Source of the DNA: Verrucomicrobiota bacterium
Lineage (GTDB): Bacteria > Verrucomicrobiota > Verrucomicrobiia > Verrucomicrobiales > DEV007
NCBI GenBank assembly: GCA_018970725.1
Contig: JAGWVU010000013.1
Location: forward strand, 44,349-108,348
DNA: 64,000 nucleotides
Reading direction: 5' to 3'
Below, piece by piece: positions 1 to 8,538 of the stretch; position 1 is the stretch's first letter; the number at the start of each line of letters is the position of its first letter. A program made the translations under genes and the position numbers. A model generated the notes under the pieces. The model did no database searches and was not told where the DNA came from. It saw nothing but the letters and a program-made list of their open reading frames with translations.

Positions 1-175
1 TCGAGGACTGGCCCCACGCGGCAAAGCGCCCGGGGCAGGCCGCATCCTCCCGGACCTCCGCCAGAATCGCGGGATGGGAGCGGCGCAACTCGGCTTCCAA
101 ACTTTCAGCTCCGAAACCGGGATCGGCCGCCAGGGCATTGAGCCTGCGGGTGAGGGACGGCAGCGGAAGAGACAT
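1..175 (-). CDS. N-terminal part of an unknown protein, cut by the window edge
   Basis: Reading leftwards from the ATG at 175, the minus strand is open for 58 codons to the window edge. It starts MSLPLPSLTRRLNALAADPG and is rich in Ala, Leu, Arg and Glu, as expected of a soluble helical protein. There is no signal peptide or membrane segment in the visible part, and no family is recognised. It is divergent from the DUF547 gene, with about 137 bases between the two starts. The call rests only on the open frame, the ATG and the divergent layout, so it may not be real. Confidence 0.4.
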   Translation of the reverse strand, partial: MSLPLPSLTRRLNALAADPGFGAESLEAELRRSHPAILAEVREDAACPGRFAAWGQSS

Positions 176-312
176 CCGTGCATCGGTGGCGCGGGGGCAG
201 AATTTGTCAACCCGGGCGGGAGTTGCACAAAAATTGCAAATCCCCGGCGGCGCGGCGTCTTCCCGAAAAAGGGAGGGCGTGCAGCGGGCACCCCTCCCCT
301 CAAGTTTTCCCG

Positions 313-1026
313 ATGATCAGGCGGAGGCACACGACCACTCTTCTGGCGGTTGCCGGATTGGCAACGGCCTCGGTGGCGTCCGCCGGTTGGCAGGGGGATT
401 TTTCCGCCCTGTTGAGCCGCCATGTGAAGGCCGGGGAAGTGGATTCCCGGGGATGGACCGCGGCCCGTCAGGATATGCGCCTCCTCCGGGAGGTGGTGGC
501 GGCCATCGCCACGGAGGCTCCTTCGGGGACCCGGAACCAGCGGCTCGCCTGGTATCTAAACGCCTACAACGCGCTGGCCTTGTCCAAGCTGCTGGACGGG
601 GGCGGCCGCGAAGATGGCTTGCGATCCCGGGATCTCGTCGTGGCCGGGGAAATCCTGAGCCTCGATGACCTTGAACGATCCGTCATCGGGCCCGCGTTCC
701 ACGATCCTCGCATCCACTTTGCTTTGGTGCGCACGACGATCGCCGGGCCACCGTTGCGCGATCGCGCGTTCACCGCGGCGGGGCTCGAGGCCGAACTCGA
801 GGCCATCACCCGGGCTTTTCTCTCCGGGAAGCAGGCAGGCGTGCGGATCTCCAAAGATGGCTTTCAGGTCGAGGTTTCCCCGCTCTTCGAGTGGTTTCGC
901 GATGACTTCGACCGGGGCGACCTGCGTGCCTTCATCAACCGGTATCGGACCGAGCCGTTGCCGCCGCTGGCCGCAATCCGTTTTCCGACGGGCGGCCCGG
1001 GGCATGACGAGGCTCGCCGCCCGTGA
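313..1026 (+). CDS. secreted DUF547 domain protein
   Basis: This 237-residue protein starts MIRRRHTTTLLAVAGLA, a typical Sec signal peptide with cleavage expected near residues 23-24 (VASA/GW). The remainder matches the DUF547 family: a conserved core with RLAWYLNAYNALAL (about 77-90), a mid-protein FHDPRIHFALV segment (about 131-141) and a C-terminal FEWFRDDFDRG stretch. The biochemical role of DUF547 is not established. The open frame extends upstream to 178, but ATG 313 is preferred because it gives a clean signal peptide. The gene is convergent with the cytochrome lipoprotein gene and only 3 bases separate the two stops. Confidence 0.82.
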   Translation: MIRRRHTTTLLAVAGLATASVASAGWQGDFSALLSRHVKAGEVDSRGWTAARQDMRLLREVVAAIATEAPSGTRNQRLAWYLNAYNALALSKLLDGGGREDGLRSRDLVVAGEILSLDDLERSVIGPAFHDPRIHFALVRTTIAGPPLRDRAFTAAGLEAELEAITRAFLSGKQAGVRISKDGFQVEVSPLFEWFRDDFDRGDLRAFINRYRTEPLPPLAAIRFPTGGPGHDEARRP

Positions 1027-1029
1027 AAG

Positions 1030-1485
1030 TCAACGCAGCCTTCCGGCGGGCCCTTCAGGCCATGGGGCACCGATGGAAATCCACCGCTCAAGCACCCGGA
1101 TCTCGTCCCGGGTCACCTGATCACCCACGGCCGGCATGGCGGCGGTCCCGGGGTGGGTCCCTTTGAGGCTGCGGATCAACGGACTGCCGGCCGGCTTGCC
1201 GGGAACGATGACCGGCCCCGCAGGTCCCGGGGTCATGGCTTCCTCCCGGGAAGCCAGACTGAGGTGGCCCGGGAGGGCCGGGGGCTCATGACAATACAGG
1301 CAGCGCTCCCGCAAAATCGGGGCAACGTGCCGGACGAAGTCGGGTTCGCCGTTCAGCGCCCCGGCGAGAACCGCGGGCGGCAGCACGTTTGTCCCGACCG
1401 GCCGGGTCTCGGAATCGATCGATGGCGCATGGCATGCCGCCAGAGCGATGGCCCAGGGGATGAACAGGCAATGGATGGCTTTCAT
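1030..1485 (-). CDS. lipoprotein with a single CxxCH cytochrome-like motif
   Basis: This 151-residue protein begins MKAIHCLFIPWAIALAAC, a lipoprotein signal with lipobox LAAC at about 15-18. A single heme-binding motif CLYCH lies near residues 62-66, inside a segment of the planctomycete cytochrome c type (VAPILRERCLYCH). A following region rich in Pro and Gly (PGKPAGSPLIRSL, then AMPAVGDQVT) and the closing LERWISIGAPWP are typical of PSCyt1-like domains, where a Met from the AMP segment often serves as distal ligand. It probably acts as a periplasmic electron carrier. It lies 9 bases after the secreted protein at 1495-2535 and the two probably form an operon. Confidence 0.78.
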   Translation of the reverse strand: MKAIHCLFIPWAIALAACHAPSIDSETRPVGTNVLPPAVLAGALNGEPDFVRHVAPILRERCLYCHEPPALPGHLSLASREEAMTPGPAGPVIVPGKPAGSPLIRSLKGTHPGTAAMPAVGDQVTRDEIRVLERWISIGAPWPEGPAGRLR

Positions 1486-1494
1486 GGTCTTCTC

Positions 1495-2535
1495 TCAGCG
1501 GGGCGGAACGAAGCCGGCCGGAGGCGTGACCACCTCGAAATCACGTCCCCGGATTTTTCGCAACTCCTCATGGAGCACGGGAATCCGCTCGTCCGGTGTG
1601 ATCGATACCGCCCAATCGATCCCGTTGTCCGCCACCATCATCCCATACTTTTGGAGGGCGACGAGGAGAATCCGGACTTCCCTGGAAAATCCGGAGGTAT
1701 CGAGATCCCGGCGGAGGCGCAAGCGCTCGCCCATGCGGGGGAGGTTTTCATCGGTCAGGCGGCTGGCGAAGTGGGTTGCCGGGTGGACGTAGGCGCGCCG
1801 GGTCCGGGAGAAGGTCACCCGCAGGGCGTGACGGATCTCGCCCCGGGCGAATTCGTCGTGGCGCGCCACCGCCGGGAAGATGGGCAAACCGGCTGCGTCC
1901 GAACTGGTCCACCCGTCCGGACGCAGCCGGTTGGAAGCCAGATCAAAGATGGAGGCTTGGGAGGCAAGCCAGCCGGTGTCGGTTCGGGTCAACCGATAAA
2001 ACTCGTAAAGCTTCCGGTTGAAGGGATCGACGATGATCCCGTGGCGGTCCGCGTCCAGATCCGGTTTCCCCCGCTGCACCTCTTCAAGTGTGAGATTCCG
2101 CTCCGGTCCCTTCGAGCGGGAGAAGGCGGCGGGCCAACCTTCGATCACCGCGTTTCCCGGCACCGGGTAGGGGCCCGGATCCGATTCTTCCGCATAGCCG
2201 ATGAGGGCCACCGGAACCCGGTCCTGATCCGGCGGCACCAGGACGAAGCCCATGTCCGTGTTGCCGCGCAAGGGCTTCTCCCATCCGATCGCCTTGATCA
2301 TGGCCTGCGAGTTCGCTGCCACCGGCCAGGCATCCACCCGGGTGTTCCATGGATTGTCCGCAGGAAAAATCTCCATCCGGGAGAGCATGGCATCGGCCTC
2401 CGGGGTATCGAAAGGAATCGACCGGGAAAGCACCGGTTCCGCAGCCCGGGCTTCAGGGGCGGTCCCTTGGCCGTGGAGGCAAACAAGGGCGAGGGCGGGC
2501 CACGCGACCCGCCCGGTTCGGTGCGTCAGGTTCAT
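1495..2535 (-). CDS. secreted protein of unknown function
   Basis: From ATG 2535 this gives a 346-residue protein, MNLTHRTGRVAWPALALVC, with a probable signal peptide ending near residue 31 (ARAAE). The frame is open 24 codons further upstream, but that extension would put the signal peptide inside the chain. The mature part contains IFPADNPWN, WEKPLRGNTDMGFVLVPP and IIVDPFNRKLYEFY stretches. This pattern occurs in secreted proteins of Verrucomicrobia and Planctomycetes, but I cannot assign an activity. It is upstream of, and 9 bases from, the CxxCH lipoprotein gene, which suggests an extracytoplasmic redox-related role. It diverges from the antiporter gene. Confidence 0.72.
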   Translation of the reverse strand: MNLTHRTGRVAWPALALVCLHGQGTAPEARAAEPVLSRSIPFDTPEADAMLSRMEIFPADNPWNTRVDAWPVAANSQAMIKAIGWEKPLRGNTDMGFVLVPPDQDRVPVALIGYAEESDPGPYPVPGNAVIEGWPAAFSRSKGPERNLTLEEVQRGKPDLDADRHGIIVDPFNRKLYEFYRLTRTDTGWLASQASIFDLASNRLRPDGWTSSDAAGLPIFPAVARHDEFARGEIRHALRVTFSRTRRAYVHPATHFASRLTDENLPRMGERLRLRRDLDTSGFSREVRILLVALQKYGMMVADNGIDWAVSITPDERIPVLHEELRKIRGRDFEVVTPPAGFVPPR

Positions 2536-2650
2536 GGGGGGATGGTACGGAGACCGGGAGCGAACGCCAGTATGCATCGCGAATCGGCATGGATCCGATA
2601 ACAACATACGATTTTCGCTATCGCCGGAGACCCATTATACACTGTGTCCA

Positions 2651-3934
2651 ATGTCCGGTCATCAGCTCGCAGTCCAACTTTTCTTTCAGGTCGGCCTCAT
2701 CCTCATCGCCTGCCGGTTGGTGGGCATCGTGGCCCGGCGCTTCGGACAACCGCAGGTCGTGGCGGAAATGATCACCGGCGTGTTGCTGGGGCCGTCGTTG
2801 CTGGGGCATTTTTTCCCGGACCTTTCCCTGCAGATCTTCCCTAAGGACGGGATGAAGGTGCTCTATCCGCTCTCCCAATTCGGCCTGGCCGCCTACATGT
2901 TCGTGGTCGGGTTGGAGTTTCGCGTTGACATCGTCGGCCGGCGGATGCGGACGGCGGCGGTGGTCTCCGCGGCCGGCATGGTGGCGCCGTTTCTGTTTGG
3001 GGCGGCGCTGGCCTGGTGGTTCTTCGGGCGGGCCCCGTTTTTCAGCGAACGCACCACGCTGCCCCAGGCTTGCGTCTTCCTCGGGGCCTCGATGTGCATC
3101 ACGGCCTTTCCGATGCTGGCCCGGATTCTCGTGCACAAGAAGCTGACCGCCACTACCATGGGAACGGTTTCGCTCGGGGCCGGCGCGCTTGATGACGTGG
3201 CCGCCTGGTGCCTCCTCGCCGTGGTCCTGGCGGCGTTCGACGGGGATTACAGTCACGCTTGGGTCAGCATTGGCGGAGGTGTCGGCTACGTGGCCGTCGT
3301 CTTCCTCGTGCTCAGACCGTTGCTGGCCCGCTGGGCCCGCCGGACCGGGGAGCGTGGAAGCGTGACCGAGGCGGAGTTCAGTGTCTTCATCATCTTCATG
3401 GCCTTGGGCGCGTGGTTCACCGACCTCATCGGGCTGCACGCGGTTTTCGGCGCCTTCGCGATGGGGGCGGCGATGCCGCGGGGAGTGGTCGCACGGGATC
3501 TCGTGGACCGGATCCAGCCCTTCACCGTGGCGGTGCTCCTGCCCTTCTTTTTCACCTACTCCGGCCTCAACACCCGCATCGGTTTGCTCGATTCCTGGCA
3601 GTTGTGGGGAGCTGCCGGAATGATCCTGCTGGGGGCCGTCGCCGGGAAGGGCGGGGCCTGTTGGCTCGCGGCCCGGGCGACCGGATTGAGCCAGTCCGAA
3701 GCGATGGGAATCGGCACCTTGATGAACGCCAGGGGATTGATGGAACTGATCATCATCAACATCGGCTTGCAGCGCGGAATCATCACCCCGCAGCTCTTTG
3801 CCGCGTTGGTCATCATGGCGGTGGTCACCACCTTGATGGCCTCTCCGGTTTTCGATTGGGTGATGCGAAAATCCATCGTGGCGACCGAACCCGGGGCGGG
3901 TTCGGGAACCGTAATGAAGGAAGTCTTGTCTTGA
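2651..3934 (+). CDS. monovalent cation:proton antiporter, CPA2 family
   Basis: This 427-residue polytopic protein belongs to the Na+/H+ or K+/H+ exchanger (CPA2, KefB/NapA-like) family. The N-terminus MSGHQLAVQLFFQVGLILIACRLV enters directly into the first membrane helix. Typical family features are VVAEMITGVLLGPSLLG (about 38-54), GASMCITAFPMLARIL, LDDVAAWCLLAVV with the acidic pair used in cation/proton exchange, HAVFGAFAMGAAMPRG, and the C-terminal NARGLMELIIINIG seen in Kef-type carriers. No RCK/TrkA-N nucleotide-binding domain follows, so it is the short form. ATG 2651 is chosen because upstream in-frame codons are polar and antisense to the neighbouring secreted gene. The next gene follows within 11 bases, or overlaps if TTG 3931 is its start. 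Confidence 0.9.
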   Translation: MSGHQLAVQLFFQVGLILIACRLVGIVARRFGQPQVVAEMITGVLLGPSLLGHFFPDLSLQIFPKDGMKVLYPLSQFGLAAYMFVVGLEFRVDIVGRRMRTAAVVSAAGMVAPFLFGAALAWWFFGRAPFFSERTTLPQACVFLGASMCITAFPMLARILVHKKLTATTMGTVSLGAGALDDVAAWCLLAVVLAAFDGDYSHAWVSIGGGVGYVAVVFLVLRPLLARWARRTGERGSVTEAEFSVFIIFMALGAWFTDLIGLHAVFGAFAMGAAMPRGVVARDLVDRIQPFTVAVLLPFFFTYSGLNTRIGLLDSWQLWGAAGMILLGAVAGKGGACWLAARATGLSQSEAMGIGTLMNARGLMELIIINIGLQRGIITPQLFAALVIMAVVTTLMASPVFDWVMRKSIVATEPGAGSGTVMKEVLS

Positions 3935-3945
3935 AACCTACGGAA

Positions 3946-5202
3946 ATGATGCAGAACGATTGCGATGTAATCCTTATCGGAGCCGGTCCGGCCGGTTCCA
4001 GTGCCGCGGCGGTGCTGGCGGAGTATGGTCACCGGGTGGTGGTCTTGGAGCGTGAGAAGTTCCCGCGTTATCATATCGGGGAATCGCTCATTCCCTTCAC
4101 CTTCCATCCGTTGCAGAGGATCGGAATGATCGACAAGATGAAGCGCTCGCATTTCACCCGGAAATACAGTGTCTCCTTTGTCCAACCGGATGGGAAGCGT
4201 TCCCAACCGTTTTACTTCTTCACCCGTTACGATCGGGAAACCGTCGCGCAGACATGGCAGGTTTTGCGCTCCGAGTTTGATCAGATGATGCTCGACAACG
4301 CCCGCGAGAAAGGGGCGGAGGTGCGGGAGGAGACCACCGTGAAGCGTCTCCTCATGGACGGGGAGCGGGTCGTCGGCGTGGAATGCACCGGCAAGGACGG
4401 GGTCAGTTATGAACTTCGGGCCCCGATCACCTTGGATTGCACCGGAAAGGAAGCCATGGCCTCCAATCGGCGCGGCTGGCGGGTCGGTGATCCCTATCTC
4501 AACAAGGTGGCCGTTTGGACGTATTACAAGGGTTCCAAACGGGAGCCTGACATCGATGAAGGCGCAACCACCGTGGCTTTCGTTCCCGACAAGGGATGGT
4601 TCTGGCACATCCCTCAACATAATGACATGGTCAGTGTCGGTGTGGTTGCGGAAGGAAAGTATCTCAGCCGCGACGGCGTCCGGGACCCCAAGGCCATGTT
4701 CGAACGTGAGGTTGAAGAAAACCAGTGGATCAAGGAGCATCTTGCCGGCGGAGAGTGCACCGGAGAATTCTGGATCACCAGTGAGTATAGCCGGCATTCC
4801 CGGTATGTGGCGGCTCCGGGTCTTTTGTTGGTGGGGGACGCCTTTGCCTTTCTCGATCCCGTGTTCAGCAGCGGCGTGATGCTGGCGCTGAAGAGCGGCG
4901 TGTTGGCCGGCGAGGAAGTTCACAAGGGCTTGGCTGCAGGCGACTTGTCGCCCGGGCGCTTTGCCCATTACAGCTCGCAGGTTCGTGAGGGGGTGGAGAA
5001 CATGAGGAAACTGGTTTACGCCTTCTACAACCCCGATTTCTCGTTCAAAGACGTCATCATGCGCTACCCCGAGGCCGGGTCCGAAATCACCGACTGCTTG
5101 TCAGGCGATCTCAACCGGGATTACACCGGGCTATGGAGCAAAATCCGGGAGTTCGTGCCCCTTCCGGATGACTTGCCTTACGGCGTTCCGCTGGTGGCGT
5201 GA
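3946..5202 (+). CDS. flavin-dependent halogenase-like FAD oxidoreductase
   Basis: This 418-residue FAD protein has an N-terminal Rossmann motif GAGPAGSS (12-19) and GESLIP (45-50). Lys73 sits in FTRKYSVSF, the place where flavin halogenases carry the catalytic lysine. The halogenase fingerprint WxWxIP appears exactly as WFWHIP (218-223), and FLDPVFSSGV (302-311) is also a halogenase-family segment. Family members use FADH2, oxygen and halide to halogenate aromatic or carrier-bound substrates. Related enzymes that keep these motifs may instead be geranylgeranyl-reductase-like, so halogenation is an inference. A TTG at 3931 overlaps the antiporter stop and would add five residues. No reductase partner or natural-product genes are adjacent. 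Confidence 0.8.
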   Translation: MMQNDCDVILIGAGPAGSSAAAVLAEYGHRVVVLEREKFPRYHIGESLIPFTFHPLQRIGMIDKMKRSHFTRKYSVSFVQPDGKRSQPFYFFTRYDRETVAQTWQVLRSEFDQMMLDNAREKGAEVREETTVKRLLMDGERVVGVECTGKDGVSYELRAPITLDCTGKEAMASNRRGWRVGDPYLNKVAVWTYYKGSKREPDIDEGATTVAFVPDKGWFWHIPQHNDMVSVGVVAEGKYLSRDGVRDPKAMFEREVEENQWIKEHLAGGECTGEFWITSEYSRHSRYVAAPGLLLVGDAFAFLDPVFSSGVMLALKSGVLAGEEVHKGLAAGDLSPGRFAHYSSQVREGVENMRKLVYAFYNPDFSFKDVIMRYPEAGSEITDCLSGDLNRDYTGLWSKIREFVPLPDDLPYGVPLVA

Positions 5203-5238
5203 GGATCTGCCCATCGCTGCGCCGGCCGGTTCCAAGGA

Positions 5239-6126
5239 TCACCGCATCCTCCTCCGCTCCCGGGTGCGGAAAAAGGTCACTAGGTCCCGGACGTGGTCCC
5301 GGTCACGGCTGGTGAGGATTTCCAGCTGATCGATGTCCATGGAGCGGAACAGATCGCGCAACGCCTTGCGGTGGGCATCGCCAAGGCCTTGGTAGCGGGC
5401 GCGGAAGCCCGGGGAACTGGTGTCGACCTGAACCCACTCGCCGGTTTCCGCGTCCTCCAGTTCCACGAGGCCGACATCGGGCATCCGGACCTCAAGGGGG
5501 TCGGTGATGGAGATGGCCACCACATCGTGTTTGGCCCCGATAGCGCGAAGCGCCTTGTCGAAGCCGTTTTCGAGGAAGTCGGAAACGAGGAAGACGACGG
5601 AGCGCTTGGTGGTGACGCGTCCGAGGAATTCGATGGCTTGGCGGATATCGGTCCTGGCCTGGCTTGGCTTGAACTCGAGCAGATCCCGGATCAGGCGGAG
5701 GACATGGGACGTGCCCTTGGCCGGGGGGACGAAGAGTTCGATTTTTCCGGTGAAGATGACGAGGCCGGCCTTGTCATTGTTCTTGATGGCGGAGAAGGCG
5801 AGCAGGGCGCAGATCTCGGCGGCGACCTCGTTTTTGAGTTTGCGCGTGCTCCCGAAATCTCCGGACGCGGAGAGATCGACGAGGAAGATGACACTCAGTT
5901 CCCTCTCCTCGCGGTAGCGCTTGATGAACGGCTCACCGGTGCGCGCGGTGACGTTCCAGTCGATGGCGCGGACATCGTCTCCGGGTTGATAGGGCCGGAC
6001 TTCCTCGAACTCCATGCCCTGCCCCTTGAAGAGACTGTGATATTCACCGGCCAGAACGTCGTTGACGGTCTTGCTGGAGTGAATCTGGATATACCGGATC
6101 TTCCTGGCCAGTTCCTCGGGGATCAT
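5239..6126 (-). CDS. DUF58 domain protein
   Basis: This 295-residue soluble protein is of the DUF58 family (VWA-like fold). The family signature is clear: FEEVRPYQPGDDVRAIDWN (about 40-58) followed by GEPFIKRYREERE (65-77). A MIDAS-like DLSASGDFGS segment follows at about 84-93, and SVVFLVSDFLENGFDKAL lies in the second half. These proteins are encoded next to MoxR ATPases and are thought to act with them in assembly or stress functions of the envelope. The stop of moxR is 9 bases upstream, so the two are co-transcribed. The usual further partners (VWA membrane proteins, TPR, BatD) are missing here; the next gene is convergent. Confidence 0.93.
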   Translation of the reverse strand: MIPEELARKIRYIQIHSSKTVNDVLAGEYHSLFKGQGMEFEEVRPYQPGDDVRAIDWNVTARTGEPFIKRYREERELSVIFLVDLSASGDFGSTRKLKNEVAAEICALLAFSAIKNNDKAGLVIFTGKIELFVPPAKGTSHVLRLIRDLLEFKPSQARTDIRQAIEFLGRVTTKRSVVFLVSDFLENGFDKALRAIGAKHDVVAISITDPLEVRMPDVGLVELEDAETGEWVQVDTSSPGFRARYQGLGDAHRKALRDLFRSMDIDQLEILTSRDRDHVRDLVTFFRTRERRRMR

Positions 6127-6135
6127 AAGATCGGA

Positions 6136-7125
6136 TCAAGGCACGTCGACCTTGGCGAGAATTTGGGCGATGATATCCTCGGAAGTCTTTTCCTCGGCCT
6201 CGGCCTCGTAGGTCAAGATCACGCGGTGGCGCAGGACGTCCGGGGCAATGGTTTTGACATCCTGCGGAGTGACATAACCACGACCCTCAAGCAGCGCATT
6301 GGCCTTGGCGGCCATCGTCAGGAAGATCGTGGCGCGGGGGGAAGCCCCGTAGCGGATGAGCTGCTTCACCGGCAGTTTGTAGGCCTCCGGATCCCGGGTC
6401 GCTTCGATCAGGTCGACGATGTAATCCTCGATCTTCTCGTCCATGTAGATCTCGTCGGCCAACTGCCGGAGTCGGAGGATGTCGGCGGGCTGGATGATGG
6501 CCTTGACCTCCGTATTGGGCCGGGAACGGGCCATCCGTTTGAGAATCTCCTTCTCTTGGGCCTTGGTCGGGTAGGCGACCTTGAGCTTCATCATGAAGCG
6601 GTCGACTTGTGCCTCCGGCAGCGGGTAGGTGCCCTCCTGCTCCACCGGATTTTGCGTCGCTAGGACCAGGAATGGGTCGTCGAGGCGGAAGGTCTCGTCG
6701 CCGATCGTGACCTGCCGCTCTTGCATCGCCTCGAGGAGGGCGCTCTGGACTTTGGCAGGGGCGCGGTTGATTTCGTCGGCAAGGACGATGTTCGCGAAGA
6801 CGGGCCCCTTGCGAATCGAGAACTCGCCGGATTTCGGGTTGTAAATGAGCGTGCCCAGGACGTCAGCCGGCAACAGATCAGGCGTGAATTGGATCCGGCT
6901 GAAAGTCGCTTGGATCATCTTGGCCAGCGTGGTGACCGAGAGCGTTTTGGCGAGACCCGGGACGCCTTCAATGAGCACGTGCTGGTTGCACAGCAGGGCC
7001 ATGATGAGGCGGTCGATCAGTTCGGACTGACCGACGATGACTTTGCGGGCCTCGGTGCGGATGGCTTCCAGAACGGCGCTCTCCGTAGCCACGCGCTCAC
7101 CAATTTGTTTGACGTCGACTGCCAT
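6136..7125 (-). CDS. MoxR-family AAA+ ATPase
   Basis: This 329-residue AAA+ ATPase is of the MoxR type. Visible motifs are Walker A GVPGLAKT (about 54-61), FSRIQFTPDLLPADVLG, Walker B LADEINRAPAKVQSALLEAM, sensor 1 ATQNPVEQEGTYPLPEAQ and the sensor 2 region YGASPRATIFL. The family is believed to act as chaperone-like ATPases that help insert cofactors or mature protein complexes, usually with a VWA or DUF58 partner. It is the first gene of the pair with DUF58. No strong Shine-Dalgarno precedes ATG 7125. The upstream 190 bases separate it from an island of gene remnants. Confidence 0.94.
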   Translation of the reverse strand: MAVDVKQIGERVATESAVLEAIRTEARKVIVGQSELIDRLIMALLCNQHVLIEGVPGLAKTLSVTTLAKMIQATFSRIQFTPDLLPADVLGTLIYNPKSGEFSIRKGPVFANIVLADEINRAPAKVQSALLEAMQERQVTIGDETFRLDDPFLVLATQNPVEQEGTYPLPEAQVDRFMMKLKVAYPTKAQEKEILKRMARSRPNTEVKAIIQPADILRLRQLADEIYMDEKIEDYIVDLIEATRDPEAYKLPVKQLIRYGASPRATIFLTMAAKANALLEGRGYVTPQDVKTIAPDVLRHRVILTYEAEAEEKTSEDIIAQILAKVDVP

Positions 7126-7314
7126 GGGACTGGGGTAGGTTGGAAGGGGACCTCTCCCTTACGGAAAATCACGGGCCTTGCAAGTGGATGTAAGGGGAGC
7201 ATACGCGAAAACCCGGGGCACAGCGCGTTCACCCGCAAACGCTCGGAGCAGCGTGACAGGGGCGGAGAAAAGCACAGTCATCCCGCTTGACTGGTCATTT
7301 TCAGTGACAAGCCG

Positions 7315-7596
7315 GTGCGTGAACTCACCGCGGACTTCACCACCCGTGCGTTTCACGGCACGACGCCGGATGCGGCGTTCGTCGATGGACTGGTGCAGGT
7401 CTATGAGAAGCGTCGCGCGCGAGGTGATTCCCACAAGCAGGCACTGAAGGAGTCGTTGAGCATCGTGCTCGCGGCACCGGGGTTTCTGTATTTCGCCGAG
7501 CCCGCGCAGCCGGGCATGGCGGATCTGCATGCGGAGAAGACGCTGGCCGAGCAGGTGGATCGCATGCTCGCGAGTCCAAAGTCACGCGCCTGCTGA
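7315..7596 (+). pseudogene. internally deleted fragment of a DUF1592-type protein
   Basis: The + strand frame from 7315 (GTG) to 7596 encodes TRAFHGTTPDAAFVDGLVQV, then QALKESLSIVLAAPGFLYF, then VDRMLASPKSRA. These three pieces align by eye with the intact DUF1592 protein at 40639-42525 ([45 protein letters not shown]). About 50 residues between the last two blocks (the [18 protein letters not shown] segment) are missing, and both ends are truncated. It has no signal peptide, cytochrome motif or C-terminal DUF1588/1585 region. I read it as a decayed remnant, not a functional gene. Confidence 0.72.
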
Positions 7597-7611
7597 AGAG
7601 CGCCGCGAAGG

Positions 7612-8055
7612 TCATGAGGAAACGGTCGAATCAACTTTCCCGAGAGAAAGACCGACAAATGGGGAACAGCTCTTCAATGGTTCCTCATGGTGGTTCTCCG
7701 TTTCCAGCCAGGAAACAAATTCCTGCATCAATCCCGGACTCGTCTGAGCGGCCAGGATGCGGCGGCGCCACTCTTGGATCGGCCCGGGATGGACGCGTCC
7801 CCAACGCTCCCACCGTTCCAGGTTCTCCAACGCAATCGCCAAATCACCCGGACAAGCCCAAAGATGCGCGGCGATCCGGCGCCATCGTGCGGCGTGATTT
7901 TGGGGCGAAAATGGGGGTCCATCTTTCAGGGGACCTGATGACCGAACCGGCCCAATTTTCCACCGGCAGCCGAAAATGCACCCAAAAACACCCCATGGGT
8001 TTCGGAGTCTTTTCCCATCCTCTGTCCCTCCCGGATCGGAACACCATTGCATCAC
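7612..8055 (-). CDS. small ORF of unknown function, possibly a remnant
   Basis: This is a 147-codon minus-strand frame. Its middle part looks protein-like: ARWRRIAAHLWACP, then IALENLERWERWGRVHP, then EWRRRILAA. I associate this Trp/Arg-rich pattern with short hypothetical proteins of Verrucomicrobia, from memory and not checked. The first 55 or so residues and the last 30 look less like coding sequence, and no convincing internal start is present, so the true gene may be shorter or broken. It sits between the DUF1592 remnant and the toxin-antitoxin pair in a decayed stretch. The minus-strand reading is chosen over plus-strand frames because of the helical, charged pattern. Confidence 0.35.
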   Translation of the reverse strand: MMQWCSDPGGTEDGKRLRNPWGVFGCIFGCRWKIGPVRSSGPLKDGPPFSPQNHAARWRRIAAHLWACPGDLAIALENLERWERWGRVHPGPIQEWRRRILAAQTSPGLMQEFVSWLETENHHEEPLKSCSPFVGLSLGKVDSTVSS

Positions 8056-8295
8056 CCACCCCCGGATTACTCAAGCGCAGATCCCTACAAATGAACAAGT
8101 TACGCCGCAAATCGGGCCGTTCTTTGACACGAAGCCCCTCGGCGTGAAGGACAAAAACATGACAACGGCGGTCCGGCCTCGGCGGGATCGGCGGCCGTGC
8201 CGATCTGCCGGGGAAAATGCCGGGGATGCGTGAGATTCACCGTGGCGAGACGAAGTGCATTGACATCATGATGCGCGCGCTGTATGCGGTGATGC
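8056..8295. other. gene-poor stretch upstream of the toxin-antitoxin pair
   Basis: No convincing gene is seen here. A short in-frame plus-strand run just before the antitoxin start reads MREIHRGETKCIDIMMRALY and then runs on into an alternative frame of vapB; it could be a leftover of another gene. The promoter of the toxin-antitoxin operon should lie here, but no clear -35/-10 pair was identified. Confidence 0.4.
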
Positions 8296-8538
8296 ATGAG
8301 AACGACGATCTCCATCGAAGACTCTCTGCTAGAGCAAGCCCGCGAGTTGTCGCGCCAGCGCTCGTGTAGTTTGGGGGAGGTGATCGAGGAGGCTTTGCGA
8401 GTGAGCTTCGCCGCGAATCGGAAGGCTTCGTTGCCGCGCGAGCCCACACCTCTCAAAACCTTTCGCGGCAACGGTCTTCAGCCGGGAGTCGATCTCGCTT
8501 CCTCTGCCTCTCTGCTGGAATCCATGGAAGGACGATGA
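8296..8538 (+). CDS. vapB: antitoxin, ribbon-helix-helix VapB type
   Basis: This 80-residue protein begins MRTTISIEDSLLEQARELSR, a ribbon-helix-helix N-terminus: one beta strand (TTISI) followed by two helices (LLEQARELSRQR and SLGEVIEEALRVSF). The C-terminal half, with GNGLQPGVDLASSASLLESM, is the flexible part that wraps around the PIN toxin in VapB proteins. The stop overlaps the toxin start by ATGA at 8535-8538, which is usual for translation-coupled TA pairs. It should bind its own promoter as a dimer and repress the operon together with the toxin. The assignment to VapB rests on the fold pattern and the neighbour. Confidence 0.88.
   Translation: MRTTISIEDSLLEQARELSRQRSCSLGEVIEEALRVSFAANRKASLPREPTPLKTFRGNGLQPGVDLASSASLLESMEGR

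Noticed and set aside
2620..2650. Possible promoter with a TATACA-like box before the antiporter
   Set aside because: The box would place the transcription start within a few bases of the ATG and no good -35 was seen, so it is not listed.
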